From Leptospira interrogans serovar Manilae (GTDB lineage: Bacteria > Spirochaetota > Leptospiria > Leptospirales > Leptospiraceae), in NCBI GenBank assembly GCA_945887855.1, contig CAMCZP010000015.1, positions 1-55,706 of the forward strand: a stretch of 55,706 nucleotides of DNA, given 5' to 3'. Below the pieces are notes generated by a model. It was not told the DNA's origin and ran no database searches. It saw nothing but the letters and a program-made list of their open reading frames with translations. How positions within the stretch are numbered: the first letter of the stretch is position 1; every line of letters starts with the position of its first letter. Made by a program: the position numbers and the translations under genes. Positions 6,446 to 16,945 of the stretch are shown piece by piece.

Positions 6446-6997
6446 TTGAAACATTTTTATATATTGGTAGTACTTTTATTTAGTATAAGTGAGACTCTTT
6501 TTTCACAAGAGAGCAAGGTTACAGATGGAATAAAATCTTTCAATATTAAGTTTTATGTAGCACATCCTTGGAAAAATGTTATAGGTGTATGCAATGAACC
6601 AAAACTAGAATCATTCAAATTGATTGGAGGTAAGGACATTCCTACAATCTCTTCTCCTTTTATAGTTAAATGTTCACTATTAAATATGAAAACTGGAGAT
6701 TCCAATAGAGATTCTCATATGTTGGAAGTCTTAGGGTATCCTGAAAGTAAAGAAATTGTATTTTCTGTAACAAATACACAAGTGGATAAGGATTTGAACT
6801 ATAAAATTTCAGGGGATATTAGCATTAAAGGTAAGTCAAAACCTATTGTTTTTTTAGCTAAACTAAGTAAAGAAGGCTCTTTCCGTGTTAATGGAAGTTT
6901 TGAAATTTTATTATCTGATTTTTCAGTAGAAAGACCGGCTCTACTATTTGTACCAATCAAAGATTCTGTTAGGGTAGAAGTGGGAATTTCACTTTGA
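6446..6997 (+). CDS. YceI-family periplasmic protein
   Basis: 183-residue exported protein of the YceI family, lipocalin-like beta barrels that bind long isoprenoid chains such as polyprenyl-quinone precursors. I place the start at TTG 6446, with AAGGA 7 nt upstream and a signal peptide beginning at once (KHFYILVVLLFSISETLFS, cleaved before QES). The ATG at 6251 in the same frame lies inside the preceding gene and is unlikely. Family features: SFNIKFYVAHPWKNV near the start, the DSNRDSHM segment matching the family's (D)xxRDxHL, and the late IKGKSKPIVFLAKL strand. Cotranscribed with the preceding membrane protein. Confidence 0.85.
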   Translation: MKHFYILVVLLFSISETLFSQESKVTDGIKSFNIKFYVAHPWKNVIGVCNEPKLESFKLIGGKDIPTISSPFIVKCSLLNMKTGDSNRDSHMLEVLGYPESKEIVFSVTNTQVDKDLNYKISGDISIKGKSKPIVFLAKLSKEGSFRVNGSFEILLSDFSVERPALLFVPIKDSVRVEVGISL

Positions 6998-7061
6998 TCT
7001 AATTTATCGTACACTCTATTTGAATGATAGTCTAATTGGATTATAAATGTAGGAATATTTG

Positions 7062-8987
7062 TTACTCTGAGTATCCTTTTCGTTTAGTTAGACGTCGCAC
7101 AATAAATCTATTTGGTAACACAGATTCCAATAAATAATTTTCTAATCCTGTATATTCTTTTTCAATTATACGAGCTAATATTTCTGCTAAATAGTTTGTA
7201 TAAAGGATTCCTTTCGATCCAAATCCAGTAAAGATATACAATCCATCATGGTACTTGGCATTCTCTTTACCTAGTCCCCTTCCTCCTTTGTATAGATCTA
7301 TATATTCAGATTCAAAATACTCCAGGTCTGGAACTGGACCAATGATTGGTAGATGATCAGGTGTGGTAGCTCTAATGCCTGCACGTCCTAAAACTTTATC
7401 AAAATTTATTTTATTTGAAATACTAAACTTATTTTTAATTTTATCTATTAGTTCTATAGAATCATTAATATTGATATTTAAATTTTCTATATCTTTTTGA
7501 TAGGTTGCTCCTAAGATAATATAGTTTTTTTGAGGAATTAAATAACAATCATCTAATACATAAATATGTTCTAAGGTATATGGAAAAATTTCTTCATTCA
7601 AATAAATTATTTGTCCTCTAAACTTACGAATAGGAAGCCATTTTGTTAAATTAAATTGATTTGAATCAATAGAATTAGCTAGAATAAGCACATCAGATTG
7701 GTATTTATTCCCTTTGGAATCCTCTATATTCCATAAATTATTATGATAAGTAAAATTTAAAATATTTGTATTTAGTTCTATTTTAATAGGATTTGTAGCA
7801 GTAGCAAAACTAATATTCGAATTACATAGTGATACAGGATCAATCCATGCACCAGAAGGCAAAAAAAGACCTTCTCTTTTAAAAATTAGATCATATTTAT
7901 TCTTAAATAAAGGATTTAAATGATGGGAGTCAATCCCCTTTTGTTTTCTCGCTATATCTTCAGTATAAGTAAATAATCCAATCTTACCATATCTGAAATC
8001 TTTCAGTTTGCAGTAATTAAGAAGAATTCTTTGTAAATGGAAGTAAGCATTGAGTTCAAGTAGCGATATAGAACTTTTATCAGCAGTGATATTTGGATTG
8101 ATGATTCCAGCAGGATTTCCAGATGTTTTAAGAGCCAGATTTTCTTCTCTTTCAATTAGTAAAACAGTATGATTTCTTTGAGATAAAGAATTTGCAATTG
8201 CAGTTCCAGCAAGCCCTCCTCCAACAACTATAGTGTTTGCATTTTTATATCTTTTTGTACTACTAAGACTGAAATATGGGAATTGTAGTACATCTTTTCT
8301 ACTTTGATTTTTTTTCCCATGTAACATCCATTTTTTTGTACCAAATCCCTTTAATTTTTGTATTTCATATCCAGCGGATATAGCATTTTCTTTTACAAAC
8401 TTTGCAGTAGAGTAAGTCGTGAATATTCCACCCTCTTTAGAAAGTCTAAATAGCTCCTTGAAGATTTCTATGTCCCACATTTTAGGATTTTTTGAGGGAG
8501 AAAAGCCATCGAGATACATTACATCAATTTCAGCTCTAAGATTTTTTAATATAGAGGATACATCCCCAACCAATAGGTGCAGACTTAAAGATTCATTTGC
8601 AAATTTTAGGATATGACTTCCAGATTCAATGAATGCGTATGAATTTAGAAAATCTCCAGTTAAATCCTCTGATAGATCCAAGCTGTTATAGATATTTTTT
8701 AGAACAGCAATCGGGAGTGGATTTTCTTCAATGCTGATATACTGTAGGCTTTTTTCTTTGAACCCTGATTCCTTCCATGCCATTAAAGTGGCTAAAAAAT
8801 TTATACCAGCTCCAAATCCCAGCTCCAAAATTTGAAATTGCGTGCTTGCCTGCCATCTCTCACGTATTGAGATAGAATCTAAAAATATATAATTTTTTTC
8901 TTCCCATCCACCATCTTTTGACCAATAGATATCTTCATACTTTAAAGAGAAGAGTTCACTTTGTTCTCTGATCTCATAAAATTCCAT
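7062..8987 (-). CDS. mnmC: Bifunctional tRNA mnm5(s2)U34 biosynthesis protein MnmC
   Basis: 641 residues, the usual length of fused MnmC, which completes 5-methylaminomethyl-uridine at the tRNA wobble position. The N-terminal methyltransferase domain (1-235) has the SAM loop LELGFGAGINF (55-65) and the DVMYLDGFSPSKNPKMW active-site segment. The C-terminal FAD domain (from about 252) opens with the dinucleotide motif VVGGGLAGTAIA and ends with GRAGIRATTPDHLPIIGP and GLYIFTGFGSKG, typical of the oxidase that removes the carboxymethyl group. ATG at 8987. Single-gene unit, convergent with the YceI gene. Confidence 0.95.
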   Translation of the reverse strand: MEFYEIREQSELFSLKYEDIYWSKDGGWEEKNYIFLDSISIRERWQASTQFQILELGFGAGINFLATLMAWKESGFKEKSLQYISIEENPLPIAVLKNIYNSLDLSEDLTGDFLNSYAFIESGSHILKFANESLSLHLLVGDVSSILKNLRAEIDVMYLDGFSPSKNPKMWDIEIFKELFRLSKEGGIFTTYSTAKFVKENAISAGYEIQKLKGFGTKKWMLHGKKNQSRKDVLQFPYFSLSSTKRYKNANTIVVGGGLAGTAIANSLSQRNHTVLLIEREENLALKTSGNPAGIINPNITADKSSISLLELNAYFHLQRILLNYCKLKDFRYGKIGLFTYTEDIARKQKGIDSHHLNPLFKNKYDLIFKREGLFLPSGAWIDPVSLCNSNISFATATNPIKIELNTNILNFTYHNNLWNIEDSKGNKYQSDVLILANSIDSNQFNLTKWLPIRKFRGQIIYLNEEIFPYTLEHIYVLDDCYLIPQKNYIILGATYQKDIENLNININDSIELIDKIKNKFSISNKINFDKVLGRAGIRATTPDHLPIIGPVPDLEYFESEYIDLYKGGRGLGKENAKYHDGLYIFTGFGSKGILYTNYLAEILARIIEKEYTGLENYLLESVLPNRFIVRRLTKRKGYSE

Positions 8988-9093
8988 ATTTACTGATGGT
9001 TATAGGGCTGAACTGAGATTCGAGCGTATTTTAGATTTTTTTTATCTAAAAAATAATTCACAGATTTATGCCCTCAATAAATCTACTCATAAT

Positions 9094-10161
9094 ATGTCTA
9101 AGAATAGTACAAACGATTTAGAAGGTACGAAAAAATCCAATGGAGAGCAGGGACTTATATCATCAACTATCTCATTGATTTTTATAATATTGGTAGTTTT
9201 TGCTTTTAAGTCATCCATTTTAGATGCTAATAACATTCCATCTGGATCCATGCTACCAACATTGAAGATCGGTGATTTTCTTTTTGTAAATAAAATGCGC
9301 TATTCCTTCAGAATGCCATTTTCAGAGTCAGAACTATTTAGATATGATAACCCCAAGAGAGGAGATATTGTAACATTCATTCCTCCCGATCGTGCAATTC
9401 AGGAAGACATCCAATACGACTCCGAATCTGGACTCATCACCAGAAAACCTAACCAAATACCTATCATTGGAAATATATTTGCCAAACGTTTTGTAAAAAG
9501 AGTTGTAGGAATGCCAGGAGATGAAGTACGTATCACTCAAAAGAAAATGAAGACAGACCAGGGAGACTATGTAAATTATACATATATTGAGTATAAGGAA
9601 TCAGGTTCAAATGAGTACAAAACTTACAGCCCTACTCCAGTTCCCAATGGGAGAGAGCTTAAAGATTTAGACAACACAAGAGCTATAGGTAGGGCTCTCT
9701 ATGTAGAAACTAAGAGGGATTTTAATCACTTTGTAATAGAGGGGCATCATGATTCAGCTTCTGCCTATGGATACATACGCAGAAATTGTCCTGATTCTAT
9801 ATGTGTCATACCAGAAGGATACTATATGGTCATGGGTGATAATCGTGATGATTCCAGCGATTCTCGATTTTGGGGATTGGTAAAACGTGAAGATATACTT
9901 GGAAAGGCATTTATTATTTACTTCTCCATCAATTGGAAAGACTACACCTGTATGTTTAGAGATATACCTGAAGACAATGGAGAAGATTCTTACCAAGAGT
10001 TTCGATACAGCAATGAAGAGATGTTAAAACACTGTGATAATTCAGAATTGGATGGAAATTTTGCGCATGAGACTATTTTGGAATGGTTGTACCGAACTGT
10101 TCGCTATAGGATCATTCGAATGGATGTACGATGGACACGCATTGGTAGAATTTTGCAGTGA
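9094..10161 (+). CDS. lepB: Signal peptidase I
   Basis: 355-residue type I leader peptidase, which cleaves signal peptides from exported proteins at the periplasmic face. One membrane anchor (about 22-40), then NIPSGSMLPTL with catalytic Ser52, FVKRVVGMPGDEV with the general-base Lys135, and the late box MGDNRDDSSDSRFWG. There is an insert of about 70 residues between the Lys box and the GDNRDDSSDSR box, as in larger Gram-negative LepB. Its TGA overlaps the GTG start of the following small gene (GTGA), so the two are probably translated together. Confidence 0.95.
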   Translation: MSKNSTNDLEGTKKSNGEQGLISSTISLIFIILVVFAFKSSILDANNIPSGSMLPTLKIGDFLFVNKMRYSFRMPFSESELFRYDNPKRGDIVTFIPPDRAIQEDIQYDSESGLITRKPNQIPIIGNIFAKRFVKRVVGMPGDEVRITQKKMKTDQGDYVNYTYIEYKESGSNEYKTYSPTPVPNGRELKDLDNTRAIGRALYVETKRDFNHFVIEGHHDSASAYGYIRRNCPDSICVIPEGYYMVMGDNRDDSSDSRFWGLVKREDILGKAFIIYFSINWKDYTCMFRDIPEDNGEDSYQEFRYSNEEMLKHCDNSELDGNFAHETILEWLYRTVRYRIIRMDVRWTRIGRILQ

Positions 10162-10358
10162 GTATTTGGGATTTATCTAGTTTAGGAACAGAGTTTGGAA
10201 TTATTTTTATAGGGTTTGTATTTGGGGGTAATTATTTAGATGAGCAGTTTCAATTCGCTCCCATTGGTATTATGTTGGGAAGTATTCTGGGTTTTGCAAT
10301 CGCTATCTATCATATCATTAAACGTACAAATGATTTCAAAAATAAAAATAAAAAGTAA
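10158..10358 (+). CDS. AtpZ/AtpI-family small membrane protein
   Basis: 66-residue protein with two predicted transmembrane helices, FGIIFIGFVFGGNYLD and PIGIMLGSILGFAIAIYHII, and a basic tail. The first helix with GxxxGxxLD and the second with GxxxGxxxA(I)xxxY match the AtpZ/AtpI family that assists F-type ATPase ring assembly or Mg2+ handling. GTG start overlaps the lepB stop by 4 nt. No ATP synthase genes are nearby, so the assignment is by family only. A homologous two-helix protein of other function is possible. Confidence 0.7.
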   Translation: MSIWDLSSLGTEFGIIFIGFVFGGNYLDEQFQFAPIGIMLGSILGFAIAIYHIIKRTNDFKNKNKK

Positions 10359-10408
10359 AGAAAATCTCCATGGAATCAGGGAAAGTCTTGTTGCATCTGG
10401 ATTAAAAT

Positions 10409-11854
10409 ATGAAAAAATTTAATATTCTATTTATAATCATATTTATACTCACTTGTAGGTTCTCAGATTCTCTTCCGGAATCCACACTTAAAGTAGCAAT
10501 TCCTTCTGATGTTACTTCTATGGATCCTCTATTTGGAGTAGATCTGGTATCTTCCCGGGTCAATAGGCTGATTTTTAGAAATCTATTCACACAAATAAAT
10601 GAACGAGTAGTTCCTGATTTGGCTGAATCATTTAGCTTCCCAATGCCAGGTGTAATCCATATCAGATTAAAAGATATTGCAGACACAACAGGTCTCCCTA
10701 TCAAATCTTCTGATGTTGTCTATTGTATACGAAGATTGATCACAGAAGACAATCCTAAAAAAACATTTTTTAGTTCCATAGATTCTGTGGAAGAACTCAA
10801 TGAGCGTGATTTAGTGATTTTATTTACCGGAAAGAAATATAAGCTTTTAGAACTTCTTTCTTTGCCTGGAACATCCATATACTCTGCAAAGAACCATAAA
10901 GAAAATCAAAGTTTTACTTCCTATGGAGATTACGCTTTAACAGAATGGAAACGAGGGGATTTTTTATTTTTAACTTCTAATAGAAAAGGTGTAGATCTTC
11001 CTCCGAATATTCATTTAAGGGTTCTAACAAATTCAGCAACAGGCTTATTCTTATTTATTCGAAAAAGGTTGGATATTTTTAAAATACCTTACTATCTAAT
11101 GGAAAATCCTTTTTCTAAAGGAACCAAAATAGCAAATGTTAAAGGAAAATCTATTCAATATGCAACAATTCAATGGGGTGATCCTTGTTTTGATGCTAAG
11201 TTTAGGTTAGCACTCAATTTTGCAATTGATAGAAAATCAGTAATACAAAAAGTATTTCATTCGCAGGCGGAAGAACTATATTTGGCATTTCCCTCTGAAT
11301 ATACACCTGATGATTTAAAGTTAGAAAAATATAAATATTCATATAATGTTGAAAAAGCTAAAAAATATCTCAGTGAATCGGCCTGTTATCCTAAGATTTT
11401 AGAGCGAGAATTGGATATCAGGATGAGAGCTGATGATGAAAATAAAGCCAAAGGTTTAGTAATACAACAGTACCTTACAGATATTGGTCTAAAAGTAAAA
11501 ATAAATCCTATGGAAAAAGCTGTACTATACAAAGAAAATGGAGAAAAAAAGGGTGATATTACAATTTTAACCTGGTATTTAGACTACGACTCAACTTTAA
11601 ATTTTGTAGATCCTCTTTTTGCATCAGATTCAATGGGAAATGGTGGAAACAGAGCTTTTTATTCAAATGAAGAAATAGATAATATCATTAGCAAATCAAG
11701 AATAGAGGGAGAATTAGAGAAGGAAGACCAAGAGCGTATCATGGAAATTCTAAGCAAGGAAAATCCCTGGATTTATCTCTGGACAATCTATGAAAACTAT
11801 ATGGTTTCTGATAAAGCATTTAAATATGAATATTCAGAAAACTTATTATTTTAA
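10409..11854 (+). CDS. Extracellular solute-binding lipoprotein, family 5 (DppA/OppA-like)
   Basis: 481-residue periplasmic lipoprotein of the dipeptide/oligopeptide-binding (SBP_bac_5) family. Signal peptide ends in ILTC (Cys16). Family landmarks: LKVAIPSDVTSMDPLFGVD at the mature N-terminus, FRNLFTQINERVVPDLAESF, FDAKFRLALNFAIDRKSVI (family RxAxxxAIDR), and GDITILTWYLDYDSTLNFVDPLF. No permease or ATPase genes lie beside it, so the transporter partner is elsewhere or it acts as an orphan receptor. It follows the AtpZ-like gene by 50 bp and may belong to the lepB unit. Confidence 0.88.
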   Translation: MKKFNILFIIIFILTCRFSDSLPESTLKVAIPSDVTSMDPLFGVDLVSSRVNRLIFRNLFTQINERVVPDLAESFSFPMPGVIHIRLKDIADTTGLPIKSSDVVYCIRRLITEDNPKKTFFSSIDSVEELNERDLVILFTGKKYKLLELLSLPGTSIYSAKNHKENQSFTSYGDYALTEWKRGDFLFLTSNRKGVDLPPNIHLRVLTNSATGLFLFIRKRLDIFKIPYYLMENPFSKGTKIANVKGKSIQYATIQWGDPCFDAKFRLALNFAIDRKSVIQKVFHSQAEELYLAFPSEYTPDDLKLEKYKYSYNVEKAKKYLSESACYPKILERELDIRMRADDENKAKGLVIQQYLTDIGLKVKINPMEKAVLYKENGEKKGDITILTWYLDYDSTLNFVDPLFASDSMGNGGNRAFYSNEEIDNIISKSRIEGELEKEDQERIMEILSKENPWIYLWTIYENYMVSDKAFKYEYSENLLF

Positions 11855-11949
11855 TTACAAAAATCATATTTATCATTCTACAAAATTTCTTTCTTTTTCA
11901 GTTGGCTTAAAAATATTTACAAATAGAAACATATTCGGATTAAAATCTT

Positions 11950-13260
11950 ATGAGACAAATTAAAACAGTAACAGTTTTGGGTGCTAATGGTGCTATGGGT
12001 GCCGGGAGTGCAGGGGTAATTGCTTCTTTTGGTGAAGCCAAGGTTTATATGTTAGCACGTGATCTTGACAAAGCTAATGAAGGTATTACAAAAGCGGTTA
12101 AATCTGTAAGAACAGATACAATTAAAAATAGAATGGTTGCTGGAACATATACTAATGATCTTGCAAAGGCTGTAGCAGAGTCAGATTGGGTCTTCGAACT
12201 AGTAGCCGAAAGTTATGATGTCAAAGAAGCAATAAATAAAGACATAGCTAAAAATAGAAAGCCCGGTACGATCATATCCACTGTATCCTCAGGACTTTCC
12301 ATTGAAAGATTATCACAATCATTTGATGCAGATGGGCAAAAGCATTATTTTGGAACCCATTTTTTCAACCCTCCCTATAAAATGATACTATGTGAACTTG
12401 TATCTCACAAAGGTTCTGATCCTACTATTAAAAAAGAACTAGGTCACTACTTAGAAAAAACTCTTGGCAGAGCTGTAGTTTATACAAATGACACACCCGC
12501 ATTTGCTGGAAATCGAATTGGATTTCAGCTCATGAATGAAATTGCTCAATATGCAGAGAAATATGCAGATAAGGGTGGTATTGCACTCATGGATGCAATT
12601 ATGGGTGGATTTACCGGGCGTGCAATGGGCCCACTTGCAACAGTAGACTTTGTTGGTTTAGATGTACATAAGGCTATTGTAGATAACCTATATGAGTTTA
12701 CAAAAGATGCAGCACATGAGACTTTTAAAATGCCGTCATACGTTCAGAAACTTATAGATTCCGGAAACTTAGGTGCAAAATCAGGGCAGGGTTTTGTCAA
12801 AAGGTCTAAAACTTCAGATGGCAAAAGAGAAAAATATGTTTATAATATAAAAACAGGAAGCTATGATCCCTATCCCAAGTTTGATATTCCATTTGTCACA
12901 CAAGCTTCTAAAAAAATCGGAGAATCAGACTATTCGGGAGCAATGCAAGTGATTAAATCAGCTTCTGGTTTAGAGGCTGATCTCTGTAGATATTTTTTAG
13001 CAAGATATATTAGCTACTCCTTATCCATTGTGGGTGAAGTTGTTGAAAATAAAGAAAATGCAGATAAAGCTATGGGATTTGGATTCAACTGGGTTCCAGC
13101 ATCTGCTTTTGTTGACTTTTTAGGTGGAGTTGGTGAGACCATCCAGCTAATTGAAAAAGCTAAGATTCCCGTACCAGCTGAATTGTCAAAAGCTGATAAG
13201 AGCAAGCCATTTTATCAACTAAAAGATGTTCTGGATGCCAGAGCACTTTTCAGAGCATAA
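11950..13260 (+). CDS. 3-hydroxyacyl-CoA dehydrogenase
   Basis: 436 residues; NAD-dependent oxidation of 3-hydroxyacyl-CoA in beta-oxidation. The N-terminal Rossmann motif reads [20 protein letters not shown]. The catalytic His lies in [11 protein letters not shown] near residue 140, and [10 protein letters not shown] near 187 begins the C-terminal helical domain, which is duplicated as in FadB-type dehydrogenases. It is longer than stand-alone enzymes (about 280) but lacks the enoyl-CoA hydratase domain. 13 bp ahead of the thiolase gene, whose ribosome-binding site AGGAGG lies in the gap: a two-gene beta-oxidation operon. Confidence 0.92.
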   Translation: MRQIKTVTVLGANGAMGAGSAGVIASFGEAKVYMLARDLDKANEGITKAVKSVRTDTIKNRMVAGTYTNDLAKAVAESDWVFELVAESYDVKEAINKDIAKNRKPGTIISTVSSGLSIERLSQSFDADGQKHYFGTHFFNPPYKMILCELVSHKGSDPTIKKELGHYLEKTLGRAVVYTNDTPAFAGNRIGFQLMNEIAQYAEKYADKGGIALMDAIMGGFTGRAMGPLATVDFVGLDVHKAIVDNLYEFTKDAAHETFKMPSYVQKLIDSGNLGAKSGQGFVKRSKTSDGKREKYVYNIKTGSYDPYPKFDIPFVTQASKKIGESDYSGAMQVIKSASGLEADLCRYFLARYISYSLSIVGEVVENKENADKAMGFGFNWVPASAFVDFLGGVGETIQLIEKAKIPVPAELSKADKSKPFYQLKDVLDARALFRA

Positions 13261-13273
13261 CTAGGAGGAAAAG

Positions 13274-14539
13274 ATGTCAAATGAAGTATTCATTTTAGGT
13301 GGAGAGCAAACAGATTTCCAAAGAAATTGGAGCAAGGAAGGAAAATCCTTCATGGCAATGCTTCGAGAAGTTGTAGAAGATTCTCTTATAAAAGTAGGAA
13401 TGGATTATTCAGAGATCAAACGTCTCAATGATGCCAACCGTGTTGCCGTTTATGTTGGTAACTTTGATGCTGAGCAATATACCACCCAGGGTCATCTAGG
13501 GGCTTTTCTTACAGAAGTTAACCCTGCATTCAATGGAGTTCCCGGAGCAAGATACGAAGCGGCCTGTGCGTCAGGTTCCGTTGCTTTAGATTCTGCATCT
13601 ACACACTTGCGTGCTGGAGATTATGATGTAGCAATTGTTGTTGGCATTGAAGTAATGAAAACAGTTAGCTCTGCAATTGGTGGAGATTTTTTAGGAACAG
13701 CAGCTTACTATGAAAAAGAAGCAAAAGGGATTGAATTTCCATTTCCAAAACTTTTTGGAAGATTAGCAGATGTTCTCTTGGAAAGATATAAGTTAAAAGA
13801 AGAGGTTTTCATGGATGCATTGGCTGAGATTTCTAGAATCAACTATGCAAATGCCAAAAGAAATCCTAAATCACAGACCCGCTCTTGGTTTATGAACAAA
13901 GAGCATGCTTCCGCAAGAGGTGGTGAAAATAATATGTCGGTGGGTGGTAGATTATGTATCACTGATTGCTCACAAGTCACTGATGGCGCTGCTGTAGTTG
14001 TACTTGCATCCCCTTCTTATGCCTCTGAATATGCAAAGAAAAAAGGGATTAGCCAGAGTGATATTCCTAAAATTAAAGGATGGGGTCATAGAGTAGCACC
14101 AATTACATTTTCTGCAAAAGTAGCAGAATCAGAAGGTAATAAATATGTAGTACCTTGGACTAAGCAAACTGTAGATGATGCATACAAAAGAGCGGGTTTA
14201 ACAGTTAACGACATCCATGTATTTGAAACACATGACTGTTTTACATCCTCCGAGTATGCGGCAATTTCAGCTTTCGGTATTTCAGAACCAGGGAAAGAAC
14301 ATGAAGCTATTCAGTCAGGAGTTATTGACTTTAAAGGAAAAAAACCTATCAATCCAAGTGGTGGTTTAATTGGAGTGGGTCATCCTGTTGGAGCCAGTGG
14401 AGTTCGAATGATTCTGGATCTATATAAGCAAGTAACAAATACCGCTGGAGATTACCAAGTGGAAGGTGCTAAGAATGGCTTGATGTTAAACATCGGCGGC
14501 TCAGCAACTACTAATATGGTGTTTATAGTAGGAAAATAG
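13274..14539 (+). CDS. Thiolase (acetyl-CoA acyltransferase, SCP-x-like)
   Basis: 421-residue thiolase that would cleave 3-ketoacyl-CoA made by the dehydrogenase encoded just upstream. Nucleophile Cys98 is in [15 protein letters not shown]. The motif [11 protein letters not shown] and [17 protein letters not shown] carry the active-site His residues. The C-terminal motif reads [11 protein letters not shown], without the second Cys of classical thiolases (CIGGG), and together with HDCF this points to the SCP-x/sterol-carrier subclass. Preceded by a strong AGGAGG at 13263-13268. Confidence 0.9.
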   Translation: MSNEVFILGGEQTDFQRNWSKEGKSFMAMLREVVEDSLIKVGMDYSEIKRLNDANRVAVYVGNFDAEQYTTQGHLGAFLTEVNPAFNGVPGARYEAACASGSVALDSASTHLRAGDYDVAIVVGIEVMKTVSSAIGGDFLGTAAYYEKEAKGIEFPFPKLFGRLADVLLERYKLKEEVFMDALAEISRINYANAKRNPKSQTRSWFMNKEHASARGGENNMSVGGRLCITDCSQVTDGAAVVVLASPSYASEYAKKKGISQSDIPKIKGWGHRVAPITFSAKVAESEGNKYVVPWTKQTVDDAYKRAGLTVNDIHVFETHDCFTSSEYAAISAFGISEPGKEHEAIQSGVIDFKGKKPINPSGGLIGVGHPVGASGVRMILDLYKQVTNTAGDYQVEGAKNGLMLNIGGSATTNMVFIVGK

Positions 14540-14545
14540 TTTACA

Positions 14546-15538
14546 TTGTATCTTCCCCGACACTACAAAGTAGATCGAAAGAGAGCCACTAATTTTACAC
14601 CTTACATTTTATTGGTTCTTTTGATTGCACTTGGTTTTGTGTTCTTTAAAAAACGCAAAGAGATTCAGCTTCTCTTTGCTGGGAATATCCCTCAAAAATA
14701 TGCGAAAACAGAAAAGAAAATCATTGATACAATGATCAATGGGAAATTGGAGAAAGAATTAGCATCTGAGTTTTCTTCAATCAGCCAAAGTTATTTACAA
14801 GTAGAACCCATCAATCCGTCTTCACACCATGCTGTTGCAAAATCATTTTACTATGATTTAATTGCCACTGGTTTTGATTTTAGTCTTAAGAGGCTCATGA
14901 GTTTTGTAATAGACTCACAAAACTCTGATAAAGAAATTGAAAAGTATTACACTCCGCTTAACTCCATGTATAGAAATGCCCTTAGAGCAAAGATATTTTC
15001 AGATGACTTCAGGGAAAAACATTCTAATATTTTATTAATACTTTTATTTGAAACTTTTGAATCACGGAAAAAACCTTCATTCATTTTAGAAGAGCTTGGT
15101 AAAATAGAATATGAAAGGATAAGCCCTGATTTGCGATCAGTTTATCTTTGGTTAAGTTTTATCGCATCTGTAAACTCAGGTGATATGGATGCGTTAGAAC
15201 TCATGAAAGAAAGAAATAATAACTTACAAGATGGATTACAGATAAAAATAAATGAAAGAGAAATTTTATTTTTAAAAGGTGTTTCGTCATATAATAAGAA
15301 AGAATTTGTTAAATCTCTAGAATTGCTTCGGGAAGCAAAAGGAAGTATGGATGACTTCATTACTATCCAAGCAATCAAACTAGAAGCGAATATATTTCAT
15401 CAACAAAATTTACATGAAAAAGCAATCTCTATCCTGGAAAATCTATACGAATCAACAGGCCGAAAAGATGAGTCTATAAGATCTAAAATATCTCAAATCA
15501 TACTTACTAAACCGGGACTTCGAACTAAATTACAATGA
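14546..15538 (+). CDS. Membrane-anchored helical-repeat (TPR-like) protein
   Basis: 330 residues, function unknown. One N-terminal membrane helix (FTPYILLVLLIALGFVFF, about 17-34) is followed by a basic stretch and an all-helical body; the last 100 residues (ILFLKGVSSYNKKEFVKSLE, then HQQNLHEKAISILENLYE) have the spacing of TPR repeats. The start is taken as TTG 14546, 7 nt after the thiolase stop, with AGGA about 12 nt upstream; the anchor requires a start in this area. Its stop overlaps the dihydroorotase start (ATGA), so it is cotranscribed with it. Confidence 0.6.
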   Translation: MYLPRHYKVDRKRATNFTPYILLVLLIALGFVFFKKRKEIQLLFAGNIPQKYAKTEKKIIDTMINGKLEKELASEFSSISQSYLQVEPINPSSHHAVAKSFYYDLIATGFDFSLKRLMSFVIDSQNSDKEIEKYYTPLNSMYRNALRAKIFSDDFREKHSNILLILLFETFESRKKPSFILEELGKIEYERISPDLRSVYLWLSFIASVNSGDMDALELMKERNNNLQDGLQIKINEREILFLKGVSSYNKKEFVKSLELLREAKGSMDDFITIQAIKLEANIFHQQNLHEKAISILENLYESTGRKDESIRSKISQIILTKPGLRTKLQ

Positions 15539-16788
15539 AGGAAAATAGTCATAAAATTTCAGGAAGAATTGTAACACATGAAAAAATATATCTAGGAACA
15601 ATAGAATATAGCACCTCTACTGGATTGATAGAAGTTGTAAAAGAAGGAATAGATTCAGATTCTACTCAATACTCTCTGGAAGATGTGATGATCTTCCCAG
15701 GTTTTGGAGATATTCATATTCATGCGAGGGAAGATGTTTCTGGAAAACATACCTATAAAGAAGATTTTGTATCATCAGGATATGCCGCAATCAATGGTGG
15801 AGTAATACATGTAGCTGATATGCCCAACAATCCTATCCCCCCAGTAGATGATCAATCATACCAAAAAAAAGAAGAATTAACACATAAGTCCCCTATTCAT
15901 ATCACACTGTACGCTGGGATCGGCCCTGATACCCAACCATTGGATCGTACTGTTCCCTATAAAGTTTTTATGGGCCCATCTATAGGGGAGCTTTTTTTTA
16001 AAGATAATATTACCTTAGAGAATACAATTAAAAACTACCAGGAGCTAGATGTAAGTTTTCATTGCGAAGATCCCGAAGTTCTTGAAAACTCTAAATCAGA
16101 GAAGACTCATGAAGATCGCCGTCCTAAAAAAGCTGAAATTTTAGCAACGGAGTTTGCCCTGTATTTAATTGAAAAGTATAACTTAAGAGGTAAACTCTGC
16201 CATTATTCAACAGGGGAAGGATTGCAAAAGATTCTAGCTGCTAAAAAAAGAGGAGTGACAGTAACATGTGAAGTAACCCCCACTCATTTATTCTTTGATA
16301 GGTCTATGCTAACGGAAGAAAATTCTATATGGTTTCAAATGAATCCTCCGCTGAGAGATCCCGAAGATAAAGAAATACTTTTAAATGCTCTCAAGAATGG
16401 GGATATTGATTATCTAGCAACAGACCATGCACCTCACTCTATTGAAGAAAAAAAACAGGGTATAAGTGGAATTTCCCAGCTAGACACTTATTCGCTATTT
16501 GTCACACATCTTTTGTTAGAAAAAGGGCTAGATCCTAAGACAATAGCAATGGTTTGTTCTAAAAATCCAGGAGATTTTGTGAGACCGTATCTTCCGAAAA
16601 AATTTGGAATGGGATTTGGAGAATTACAGGTTGGGTATTCTGCATCTTTCACACTTCTGAATCTAAAAAAACCATTTCATTTCCAGAAAGAAAATATAAA
16701 AAGTAAAAGTGGTTGGTCACCATTTGAGGGCTTTCACTTTCCTGGATCTGTGGAAGCACTCTACTTTCATGGGAAAAAGATAGAATAA
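15535..16788 (+). CDS. pyrC: Dihydroorotase
   Basis: 417-residue amidohydrolase of the class I dihydroorotase type; it closes carbamoyl-aspartate to dihydroorotate in pyrimidine synthesis. Metal ligands: DIHIHAREDV near residue 60 (HxHxR), the HCEDPEV segment, HYSTGEGL with a His ligand, and ATDHAPHS with the catalytic Asp. The MPNNPIPPVD segment is also typical (DMPNNxPP). It overlaps the upstream gene by 4 nt. No other pyr genes are adjacent. A different cyclic amidohydrolase (allantoinase or hydantoinase) is less likely given the MPNNPIPP motif. Confidence 0.85.
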   Translation: MKENSHKISGRIVTHEKIYLGTIEYSTSTGLIEVVKEGIDSDSTQYSLEDVMIFPGFGDIHIHAREDVSGKHTYKEDFVSSGYAAINGGVIHVADMPNNPIPPVDDQSYQKKEELTHKSPIHITLYAGIGPDTQPLDRTVPYKVFMGPSIGELFFKDNITLENTIKNYQELDVSFHCEDPEVLENSKSEKTHEDRRPKKAEILATEFALYLIEKYNLRGKLCHYSTGEGLQKILAAKKRGVTVTCEVTPTHLFFDRSMLTEENSIWFQMNPPLRDPEDKEILLNALKNGDIDYLATDHAPHSIEEKKQGISGISQLDTYSLFVTHLLLEKGLDPKTIAMVCSKNPGDFVRPYLPKKFGMGFGELQVGYSASFTLLNLKKPFHFQKENIKSKSGWSPFEGFHFPGSVEALYFHGKKIE

Positions 16789-16945
16789 TAAAAAATTATT
16801 TTTTAAAAACTAAAAAATAAAAATCTAAGTTTCCCCTATATGAAAATAAGGTATCCTTTTTTTTAAGTATCTCTAATCAATTTTTCATAGACAGCAACTC
16901 TTTTTCCAGTTACAATGTCCAAAATAGAAAAGGGATCCGCAAGTT

